Below are positions 11,919 to 21,044 of a stretch of DNA of 64,000 nucleotides, in pieces. A model generated the notes under the pieces. The model was not told the DNA's origin, did no database searches, and saw only the letters and a list, made by a program, of their open reading frames with translations. Source of the DNA: Pisaster brevispinus (lineage: Eukaryota; Echinodermata; Asteroidea; Forcipulatida; Asteriidae); assembly GCA_023634235.1 (NCBI GenBank), contig JAMKCF010000006.1, positions 11,623,751 through 11,687,750 on the forward strand, in the 5' to 3' direction. Position 1 is the stretch's first letter; each line of letters starts with the position of its first letter. A program made the translations under genes and the position numbers.

Positions 11919-14372
11919 TACACACAGCTGTCGAAGAAACAAAGACAAAGTAAGGACGGTCAAATCACCATCAGAATAATACTGGATTTTCACAAGTTTT
12001 ACACCATAAGAAAGCCCGTCTCAAAGGCTCTCTTTTCCGTGAGTTTCATTAAGGTGACATTTTTGTAGGCGGGGCGAGCGTCCTGGAAGTAGGGCTGCCC
12101 GAAACTCCACTGTAGTACATGCGCACGTCATCGCCAGTGACAAAAAGCAGGCACAGGAATGTCCGAAATAAATTCTGTGCTAAGCTTGAAGATAACTCCC
12201 GAACTAGGCGTGCTAGAGAGACAAATTTTTTACCTGGATCTGCCTTCAATATCCCTGCATCCAAAAATCAAACTTTTAGCGTCGCGGAGGGCAAGCTTCA
12301 TACCGGAAATGACCAGCAGGTGGGGCTACTCCAAACGCTCCTCAAAAGCATCTCCAATGGGATGTTTGTACACACAGCTGTCAAAGAGACAAAGACAAAG
12401 TAAAGACGGTCAAATCACCCTCAGAATAATACTGGAGATTCGCAAGTTTTACACCATTAGAAAGCCCGTCTCAAAGGCTCTCTCTTACGTAGGTTTCGTT
12501 AAGGTGACAATTTTGTAGGCGGGGCGAGCGTCCTGGAAGTAGGGCTGCCAGAAACTCCACTGTAGTACATGCCCACGTCATCGCCAGTGAGGAAAAGCCG
12601 GAACAGAAAGGTCCGAAATGAATTCTGTGCTAAGCTTGAGAATAACTCCCGAACTAGGCATGCTAGAAAAACAAAAATTGTACCTGACTCTGCCTTGAAT
12701 ATCCCTCCATCCGAAAAACAAACTTTTAGCGTCGCGGAAGGCAAGCTTCATACCGGAAAAGACCAGCAGGTGGGGCTACTCCGAACGCTCCTCAAAAGCA
12801 TCTCCAATCGGATTTTTGTACACACAGCTGTCAAAGAAACAAAGACAAAATAAGGACGGTCAAATCAGCCTCAGAATAATACTGGATTTTCACAAGTTTT
12901 ACACCATTAGAAAGGTCGTCACAACGGCTCTTTCTTCTGTGAGTTTCGTTAAGGTGAAATTTTTGTAGGCGGGGCTAGCGTCCAGGAAGTAGGGCTGCCC
13001 GAAACTCTACTGTAGTACATGCCCACGTCATCGCCAGTGAGAAAAAGCCGGCACAGAAAGGTCCGAAATGACTTCTGTGCTAAGCTTGAGAATAACTCCC
13101 GAACTAGGCATGCTAGAGAAACAAAATTTGTACCTGACTCTGCCTTGCATATCCCTGCATCCGAAAATTAAACTTTTAACGTCGCGGAGGGCAAGCTTCA
13201 TACTGGAAATGACCAGCAGGTGGGGCTACTCCGAACGCTCCTCAAAAGCATCTCCAATGTGATTTTTGTACACACAGCTGTCAAAGAAACAAAGACAAAG
13301 TAAGGACTGTCAAATCACCCTCAGAATAATACTGGATTTTCAAAAGTTTTACACCATAAGAAAGCCCGTCTCAAAGGCTCTCTCTTCCGTGAGTTTCGTT
13401 AAGGTGACAATTTTCTAGGCGGGGCGGGCAAGCGTCCTGGAAGTAGGCCTGCCCGAAACTCCAATGTAGTACATGCCCGAGTCATCGCTAGTGAGAAAAA
13501 GCCGGCAAAGAAAGGTCCGAAATAAATTGTCTACTAAGCTTGAGAATAACTCCCGAACTAGGCATGTTAAAAAAACAAAAATTGTACCTGACTCTGCCTT
13601 GAATATCCCTGCATCCGTAAATCAAACTTTTAACGTCGCGGAGGGCAAGCTTCATACCGGAAATGACCAGCAGGTGGGGCTACTCCGAACGCTCCTCAAA
13701 AGCATCTCCAATCGGATTTTTGTACACACAGCTGTCAAAGAAACAAAGACAAAATAAGGACGGTCAAATCACCCTCAGAAAAATACTGGATTTTCACAAG
13801 TTTTACACCATTAGAAAGCCCGTCTCAAAGGCTCTCTCTTCCGTAAGTTTCGTTAAGGTGACAATTTTGTAGGCGGGGTGAGCGTCCTGGAAGTAGGGCT
13901 GCCCGAAACTCCACTGTAGTACATGCCCACGTCATCGCCAGTGAGAAAAAGCCGGAACAGAAAGGTCCGAAATAAATTCTGTGCTAAGCTTGAGAATAAC
14001 TCCCGAACTAGGCATGCTAGAAAAACAAAAATTGTACCTGACTCTGCCTTGAATATCCCTGCATCCGAAAATCAAACTTTTAGCGTCGCGGAGGGCAAGC
14101 TTCATACCGGAAATGACCAGCAGGTGGGGCTACTCCCAACGCTCCTCAAAAGCATCTCCAATCGCATTTTTGTACACACAGCTGTCAAAAAAACAAAGAC
14201 AAAATAAGGACGGTCAAATCACCCTCAGAAAAATACTGGATTTTCACAAGTTTTACACCATTAGAAAGCCCGTTTCAAAGGCTCTCTCTTCCGTAAGTTT
14301 CGTTAAGGTGACAATTTTGTAGGCGGGGCGAGCGTCCAGGAAGTAGGGCTGCCCGAAACTCTACTGTAGTAC

Positions 14373-14614
14373 ATGCCCACGTCATCGCCAGTGAGAAAAA
14401 GCCGGCACAGAAAGGTCCGAAATGACTTCTGTGGTAAGCTTGAGAATAAAGGACGGTCAAATCACCCTCAGAATAATACTGGATTTCACAAGTTTTACAC
14501 CAATAAAAAGCCCGTCTCAAAGGCTCTCTCTTCCGCGAGTTTCGTTAAGGTGATAATTTTGTAGGCGGGGCGAGCGTCCTGGAAGTAGGGCTGCCCGAAA
14601 CTCCACTGTAGTAC
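14373..14614 (+). repeat. Truncated 242-bp monomer (207-bp internal deletion), copy 1
   Basis: After 'gcttgagaat' the sequence jumps directly to 'aaaggacggtcaaatcacc'. This removes 207 bp, including the second HindIII site, plus one further T in 'ggatttcac'. Only one or two bases are shared at the breakpoint. The same scar occurs at 19996-20237, and its right half occurs at 54241. Confidence 0.93.
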
Positions 14615-15035
14615 ATGCCCACGTCATCGCCAGTGAGAAAAAGCCGGCACAGAAAGCTCCGAAATAAATTCTGTGCTAAGCTTGACGATAACTCCCGAAC
14701 TAGGCATGCTAGAGAGACAAAATTTGTACCTGGATCTGCCATGAATACCCCCGCATCCGAAAATTAAACTTTTAGCGTCGCGGAGGGCAAGCTTCATACC
14801 GAAAATGGCCAGCAGGTGGGGCTACTCCGAACGCTCCTCAAAAGCATCTCCAATAGGATTTTTGTACACACAGCTGTCAAATCACCCTCAGAATAATACT
14901 GGATTTTCGCAAGTTTTACACCATTAGAAAGCCCGTCTCAAAGGCTCTCTCTTCCGTGAGTTTCATTACGGTGACAATTTTGAAGGCGGGGCGAGCGTCC
15001 TGGAAGTAGGGCTGCCCTAAACTCCACTGTAGTAC
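14615..15035 (+). repeat. 421-bp monomer with 29-bp deletion (first of its class)
   Basis: At 14876-14881 the sequence reads gtcaaa followed directly by tcaccctcag. Normal monomers have 29 bp between two gtcaaa copies here, so one direct repeat and the intervening bases are gone. The same deletion occurs at 27247-27252, 32617-32622, 54219-54224 and 63213-63218. Every deleted copy also has 'caatagg' upstream, which suggests a single origin. The 5' part of this monomer matches 20238, which lacks the deletion. Confidence 0.92.
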
Positions 15036-15485
15036 TTGCCCACGTCAACGCCAGTGAGAAAAAGCAGGCACAGAAATGTCCGAAATAAATTCTGTGCTAA
15101 GCTTGAGAATAACTCCCGAACTAGGCATGCTAGAGAGACAAAATTTGTACCTGACTCTGCCTTGAATACCCCCGCATCTGAAAATCAAACCTTTAGCGTC
15201 GCGGACGTCAAGCTTCATTCCGGAAATGGCCAGCAGGTGGGGCTACTCCGAACGCTCCTCAAAATCATCTCCAATGGGATTTTTGTACACACAGCTGTCA
15301 AAGAAACAAAGACAAAGTAAGGACGGTCAAATCACCCTCAAAATAATACTGGATTTTCGCAAGTTTTACACCATTAGAAAGCCCGTCTCAAGAGCTTTCT
15401 CTTCCCTGATTTTCGTTAAGGTGACTATTTTGTAGGCGGGGCGAGCGTCCTGGAAGTAGGTCTGCCCGAAACTCCACTGTAGTAC

Positions 15486-15770
15486 ATGCCCACGTCATCG
15501 CCAGTGAGAAAAAGCCGGCACAGAAAGGTCCGAAATAAATTCTGTGCTAAGCTTGAAAATAACTCCCGAACTAGGCATGCTAGAGAGACAAAATTTGTAC
15601 CTGACTCTGCCTTAAATACCCCCGCATCCGAAAATCAAACTTTTAGCCTCGCGGAGGGCAAGCTTCATACCGGAAATGGCCAGCAGGTGGGGCTACTCCG
15701 AACGCTCCTCAAAAGCATCTCCAATGGGATTTTTGTACACACAGCTGTCAAAGAAACAAAGACAAAGTAA
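15486..15770 (+). other. 94-codon open frame repeated in most monomers; probably not a gene (representative)
   Basis: This frame runs from the monomer start to a TAA near base 285 and encodes 94 residues. The N-terminal third is very basic (RKSRHRKVRNK), the middle is polar, the C-terminus is KETKTK, and I see no signal peptide, membrane segment or known domain. About 88 of 142 monomers keep it at exactly 94 codons. That count includes copies starting with TTG (for example 15036 and 27407), which is not a normal eukaryotic start. The other copies are broken by in-frame stops (the 'aaattaaac' variant, 'gaaatgactt' at 9911 and 13065, 'gctag' at 28951), by the +2 'gctattagct' insertion, or by 1-bp deletions. 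Between the two 5,370-bp units this frame holds 8 of 12 substitutions (4 nonsynonymous, 4 synonymous), about what its share of the length predicts. I infer a stop-poor repeat rather than a protein gene. Confidence 0.75.
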
Positions 15771-15885
15771 GGACGGTCAAATCACCCTCAGAATAATATT
15801 GGATTTTCGCAAGTTTTACACCATTAGAAAGCCCGTCTCAAGGGCTCTCTCTTCTTTGTGTTTCGTTAAGGTGACAATTTTGTAG
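15676..15885 (+). other. Overlapping second open frame (69-77 codons), probably not a gene (representative)
   Basis: This frame starts at an internal ATG 190 bp into the monomer, in the +1 frame relative to the 94-codon frame, and runs past it. It starts MASRWGYSER or MTSRWGYSER in most copies. It ends at 69 codons where the 3' end reads 'ttttgtag/taa', and continues to 77 codons where that stop is lost ('ttttgtggg', for example 28047 and 33417). Stop position therefore depends on single satellite variants. There is no recognisable domain. Two overlapping frames staying open in parallel fits low stop density in a recently homogenised sequence rather than two genes. Confidence 0.7.
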
Positions 15886-17383
15886 GCGGGGCGAGGGTCC
15901 TGGAAGTAGGGCTGCTCGAAACCCCACTGTAGTACATGCCCACGTCATCGCCAGTGAGAAAAAGCCCGCACAGAAAGGTCCGAAATAAATTTTGTGCTAA
16001 GCTTGAGAATAACTCCCGAAATAGACATGCTAAAGAGACAAAATTTGTACCTGACTCTGCCTTGAATACCCCCGCATCCGAATATCAAACTTTTAGCGTC
16101 GCGGAGGGCAAGCTTCTTACCGGAAATGGCCAGCAGTTGGGGCTACTCCGAAGGTTCCTCAAAAGCATCTCCAATGGGATTTTTGTACACACAGCTGTCA
16201 AAGAAACAAAGACAAAGTAAGGACGGTCAAATCACCCTCAGAATAATACTGGATTTTCGCAAGTTTTACACCATTAGAAAGCCCGTCTCACGGGCTCTCT
16301 CTTCCGTGAGTTTCGTTAAGATGACAATTTTGTAGAAGGGGCGAGCGTCCTGGAAGTAGGGCTGCCCGAAACTCCACTGTAGTACATGCCCACGTCAACT
16401 CCAGTGAGAAAAAGCAGGCACAGAAATGTCCGAAATAAATTCTGTGCTAAGCTTGAGAATAACTCCCGAACTACGCATGCTAGAGAGACAAAATTTGTAC
16501 CAGACTCTGCCTTGAATATCCCTGCATTCGAAAATCAATCTTTTAGCGTCGCGGAGGGCAAGCTTCATACCGGAAATGACCAGCAGGTGGGGCTACTCCG
16601 AACGCTCCTCAAAAGCATCTCCAATGTGATTTTTTTACACACAGCTGTCGAAGAAACAAAGACAAAGTAAGGACGGTCAAATCACCATCAGAATAGTACT
16701 GGATTTTCACAAGTTTTACACCATAAGAAAGCCCGTCTCAAAGGCTCTCTCTTCCGTGAGTTTCATTAAGGTGACATTTTTGTAGGCGGGGCGAGCGTCC
16801 TGGAAGTAGGGCTGCCCGAAACTCCACTGTAGTACATGCGCACGTCATCGCCAGTGACAAAAAGCAGGCACAGGAATGTCCGAAATAAATTCTGTGCTAA
16901 GCTTGAAGATAACTCCCGAACTAGGCGTGCTAGAGAGACAAATTGTTTACCTGGATCTGCCTTCAATATCCCTGCATCCAAAAATCAAACTTTTAGCGTC
17001 GCGGAGGGCAAGCTTCATACCGGAAATGACCAGCAGGTGGGGCTACTCCAAACGCTCCTCAAAAGCATCTCCAATGGGATGTTTGTACACACAGCTGTCA
17101 AAGAGACAAAGACAAAGTAAAGACGGTCAAATCACCCTCAGAATAATACTGGAGATTCGCAAGTTTTACACCATTAGAAAGCCCGTCTCAAAGGCTCTCT
17201 CTTCCGTAGGTTTCGTTAAGGTGACAATTTTGTAGGCGGGGCGAGCGTCCTGGAAGTAGGGCTGCCAGAAACTCCACTGTAGTACATGCCCACGTCATCG
17301 CCAGTGAGGAAAAGCCGGAACAGAAAGGTCCGAAATGAATTCTGTGCTAAGCTTGAGAATAACTCCCGAACTAGGCATGCTAG

Positions 17384-19193
17384 AAAAACAAAAATTGTAC
17401 CTGACTCTGCCTTGAATATCCCTCCATCCGAAAAACAAACTTTTAGCGTCGCGGAAGGCAAGCTTCATACCGGAAAAGACCAGCAGGTGGGGCTACTCCG
17501 AACGCTCCTCAAAAGCATCTCCAATCGGATTTTTGTACACACAGCTGTCGAAGAAACAAAGACAAAATAAGGACGGTCAAATCAGCCTCAGAATAATACT
17601 GGATTTTCACAAGTTTTAAACACCATTAGAAAGGTCGTCACAACGGCTTCTTCTTCTGTGAGTTTCGTTAAGGTGAAATTTTTGTAGGCGGGGCTAGCGT
17701 CCAGGAAGTAGGGCTGCCCGAAACTCTACTGTAGTACATGCCCACGTCATCGCCAGTGAGAAAAAGCCGGCACAGAAAGGTCCGAAATGACTTCTGTGCT
17801 AAGCTTGAGAATAACTCCCGAACTAGGCATGCTAGAGAAACAAAATTTGTACCTGACTCTGCCTTGCATATCCCTGCATCCGAAAATTAATCTTTTAACG
17901 TCGCGGAGGGCAAGCTTCATACTGGAAATGACCAGCAGGTGGGGCTACTCCGAACGCTCCTCAAAAGCATCTCCAATGTGATTTTTGTACACACAGCTGT
18001 CAAAGAAACAAAGACAAAGTAAGGACTGTCAAATCACCCTCAGAATAATACTGGATTTTCAAAAGTTTTACACCATAAGAAAGCCCGTCTCAAAGGCTCT
18101 CTCTTCCGTGAGTTTCGTTAAGGTGACAATTTTCTAGGCGGGGCGGGCAAGCGTCCTGGAAGTAGGCCTGCCCGAAACTCCAATGTAGTACATGCCCGAG
18201 TCATCGCTAGTGAGAAAAAGCCGGCACAGAAAGGTCCGAAATAAATTGTCTACTAAGCTTGAGAATAACTCCCGAACTAGGCATGTTAAAAAAACAAAAA
18301 TTGTACCTGACTCTGCCTTGAATATCCCTCCATCCGAAAAACAAACTTTTAGCGTCGCGGAAGGCAAGCTTCATACCGGAAAAGACCAGCAGGTGGGGCT
18401 ACTCCGAACGCTCCTCAAAAGCATCTCCAATCGGATTTTTGTACACACAGCTGTCGAAGAAACAAAGACAAAATAAGGACGGTCAAATCAGCCTCAGAAT
18501 AATACTGGATTTTCACAAGTTTTACACCATTAGAAAGGTCGTCACAACGGCTTCTTCTTCTGTGAGTTTCGTTAAGGTGAAATTTTTGTAGGCGGGGCTA
18601 GCGTCCAGGAAGTAGGGCTGCCCGAAACTCTACTGTAGTACATGCCCACGTCATCGCCAGTGAGAAAAAGCCGGCACAGAAAGGTCCGAAATGACTTCTG
18701 TGCTAAGCTTGAGAATAACTCCCGAACTAGGCATGCTAGAGAAACAAAATTTGTACCTGACTCTGCCTTGCATATCCCTGCATCCGAAAATTAATCTTTT
18801 AACGTCGCGGAGGGCAAGCTTCATACTGGAAATGACCAGCAGGTGGGGCTACTCCGAACGCTCCTCAAAAGCATCTCCAATGTGATTTTTGTACACACAG
18901 CTGTCAAAGAAACAAAGACAAAGTAAGGACTGTCAAATCACCCTCAGAATAATACTGGATTTTCAAAAGTTTTACACCATAAGAAAGCCCGTCTCAAAGG
19001 CTCTCTCTTCCGTGAGTTTCGTTAAGGTGACAATTTTCTAGGCGGGGCGGGCAAGCGTCCTGGAAGTAGGCCTGCCCGAAACTCCAATGTAGTACATGCC
19101 CGAGTCATCGCTAGTGAGAAAAAGCCGGCACAGAAAGGTCCGAAATAAATTGTCTACTAAGCTTGAGAATAACTCCCGAACTAGGCATGTTAA
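17384..19193 (+). repeat. Tandem two-monomer duplication (906 and 904 bp)
   Basis: Bases 17384-18289 and 18290-19193 are near-identical tandem copies. The first has an extra 'aa' near 17618. The monomer at 18192 shows how they arose. Its 5' part has the 'gcatgttaaa' and 'ttgtctact' variants of the 13473/19096 type. Its 3' part has 'cctccatccgaaaaac' and 'gcggaagg' of the 12569/17286 type. The switch lies between 18290 and 18329, where the two parents are identical. Confidence 0.9.
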
Positions 19194-19995
19194 AAAAACA
19201 AAAATTGTACCTGACTCTGCCTTGAATATCCCTGCATCCGTAAATCAAACTTTTAACGTCGCGGAGGGCAAGCTTCATACCGGAAATGACCAGCAGGTGG
19301 GGCTACTCCGAACGCTCCTCAAAAGCATCTCCAATCGGATTTTTGTACACACAGCTGTCAAAGAAACAAAGACAAAATAAGGACGGTCAAATCACCCTCA
19401 GAAAAATACTGGATTTTCACAAGTTTTACACCATTAGAAAGCCCGTCTCAAAGGCTCTCTCTTCCGTAAGTTTCGTTAAGGTGACAATTTTGTAGGCGGG
19501 GTGAGCGTCCTGGAAGTAGGGCTGCCAGAAACTCCACTGTAGTACATGCCCACGTCATCGCCAGTGAGAAAAAGCCGGAACAGAAAGGTCCGAAATAAAT
19601 TCTGTGCTAAGCTTGAGAATAACTCCCGAACTAGGCATGCTAGAAAAACAAAAATTGTACCTGACTCTGCCTTGAATATCCCTGCATCCGAAAATCAAAC
19701 TTTTAGCGTCGCGGAGGGCAAGCTTCATACCGGAAATGACCAGCAGGTGGGGCTACTCCGAACGCTCCTCAAAAGCATCTCCAATCGCATTTTTGTACAC
19801 ACAGCTGTCAAAGAAACAAAGACAAAGTAAGGACGGTCAAATCACCCTCAGAAAAATACTGGATTTTCACAAGTTTTACACCATTAGAAAGCCCGTTTCA
19901 AAGGCTCTCTCTTCCGTAAGTTTCGTTAAGGTGACAATTTTGTAGGCGGGGCGAGCGTCCAGGAAGTAGGGCTGCCCGAAACTCTACTGTAGTAC

Positions 19996-20237
19996 ATGCC
20001 CACGTCATCGCCAGTGAGAAAAAGCCGGCACAGAAAGGTCCGAAATGACTTCTGTGCTAAGCTTGAGAATAAAGGACGGTCAAATCACCCTCAGAATAAT
20101 ACTGGATTTCACAAGTTTTACACCAATAAAAAGCCCGTCTCAAAGGCTCTCTCTTCCGCGAGTTTCGTTAAGGTGATAATTTTGTAGGCGGGGCGAGCGT
20201 CCTGGAAGTAGGGCTGCCCGAAACTCCACTGTAGTAC
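19996..20237 (+). repeat. Truncated 242-bp monomer (207-bp internal deletion), copy 2
   Basis: This copy has the same 207-bp deletion scar and the same 1-bp loss as 14373-14614, with the same neighbouring monomers on both sides. The two copies therefore descend from one deletion event, spread by HOR amplification. The most visible difference is 'gtgctaag' here against 'gtggtaag' in copy 1. Confidence 0.93.
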
Positions 20238-21044
20238 ATGCCCACGTCATCGCCAGTGAGAAAAAGCCGGCACAGAAAGCTCCGAAATAAATTCTGTGCT
20301 AAGCTTGACGATAACTCCCGAACTAGGCATGCTAGAGAGACAAAATTTGTACCTGGATCTGCCATGAATACCCCCGCATCCGAAAATCAAACTTTTAGCG
20401 TCGCGGAGGGCAAGCTTCATACCGAAAATGGCCAGCAGGTGGGGCTACTCCGAACGCTTCTCAAAAGCATCTCCTATGGGATTTTTGTACACACAGCTGT
20501 CGAAGAAACAAAGACAAAGTAAGGACGGTCAAATCACCCTTAGAATAATACTGGATTTTCACAAGTTTTACACCATAAGAAAGCCCGTCTCAAAGGCTCT
20601 CTCTTCCGTGAGTTTCATTAAGGTGGCAATTTTGTAGGCGGGGCGAGCGTTCTGGAAGTAGGGCTGCCCGAAACTCCACTGTAGTACATGCCCACGTCAT
20701 CGCCAGTGAGAAAAAGCAGGCACAGAAAGTTCCGAAATAAATTCTGTGCTAAGCTTGAAGATAACTCCCGAACTAGGCATGCTAGAGAGACAAAATTTGT
20801 ACCTAACTCTGCCTTATATACCCCCGCATCCGAAAATCAAAATTTTAGCGTCGCGGAGGGCAAGCATTATACCGAAAATGGCCAGCAGGTGGGGCTACTC
20901 CGAACGCTTCTCAAAAGCATCTCCAATGGGATTTTTGTACACACAGCTGTCAAAGAAACAAAGACAAAGTAAGGACGGTCAAATCACCCTCAGAATAATA
21001 CTGGATTTTCACAAGTTTTACACAATTAGAAAGCCCGTCTCAAA
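20238..21044 (+). repeat. Family B monomers linking unit 3 to the trimer duplication
   Basis: Monomers start at 20238 and 20688. The first shares 'cagaaagctcc', 'cttgacgataac' and 'tgccatgaat' with 14615 and 54408. The 20238 monomer matches 54408 at a 34,170-bp offset, and the match extends back into the truncated copy (20071 matches 54241). Confidence 0.85.

Larger units (their letters stand above)
15486..15935 (+). repeat. Representative full-length 450-bp monomer
   Basis: This copy is close to the array consensus. It begins at the ATG of the 94-codon open frame. It has two HindIII sites (aagctt at 15549-15554 and 15660-15665, 111 bp apart), one SphI site (gcatgc at 15575-15580) and an AATAAA hexamer at 15534-15539. 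The 8-bp palindrome acagctgt lies in its middle third, and an agccc/gggct dyad lies near its 3' part. The pentamer CCGAA occurs four times here and five times in most monomers, always on this strand; here one site reads ctcgaa. A GC-rich segment resembling an Sp1-type GC box (ggcggggc) ends each monomer about 50 bp before the next start. I see no internal subrepeat that explains the 450-bp length. Confidence 0.95.
11919..16635 (+). repeat. Eleven-monomer HOR, family B, unit 2 (4,717 bp)
   Basis: Monomers start at 12119, 12569, 13019, 13473, 13923, 14373 (truncated), 14615, 15036, 15486, 15936 and 16386. The first five repeat unit 1. Four monomers that unit 1 lacks follow (14373-15935), then copies of the last two monomers of unit 1 (15936 matches 11219, 16386 matches 11669). 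The offset to the next unit is 4,717 bp. The unit therefore has constant ends and a middle that was expanded or lost. Confidence 0.88.
16636..20237 (+). repeat. Family B unit 3, with an internal two-monomer duplication
   Basis: Monomers start at 16836, 17286, 17738, 18192, 18642, 19096, 19546 and 19996 (truncated). The unit follows the order of unit 2 (offset 4,717, then 4,719 bp after a 2-bp insertion near 17618) until about 18290. There it goes back to the start of a two-monomer block before continuing to the same truncated monomer class seen at 14373. Confidence 0.88.

Noticed and set aside
15534..15539. AATAAA as a functional polyadenylation signal
   Set aside because: It lies inside the 94-codon frame, about 50 bp from its start, and no transcript unit is evident. 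It is expected by chance in AT-rich parts.
15676..15720. Pol III A/B box (tRNA- or SINE-derived satellite)
   Set aside because: The minus-strand 'gcgttcggagt' resembles a B box only with two mismatches, and I found no A box at a suitable distance.
15760..15775. 'aaagtaagg' as a splice donor
   Set aside because: It is a fair match but has no partner acceptor or exon structure, and it is simply part of the monomer end of the open frame.
15421..15935. CENP-B box in the monomer
   Set aside because: I looked for TTCG....A..CGGG on both strands. The closest matches ('tttcgttaagg' and 'cccgtctcaaag') fail in the second half.
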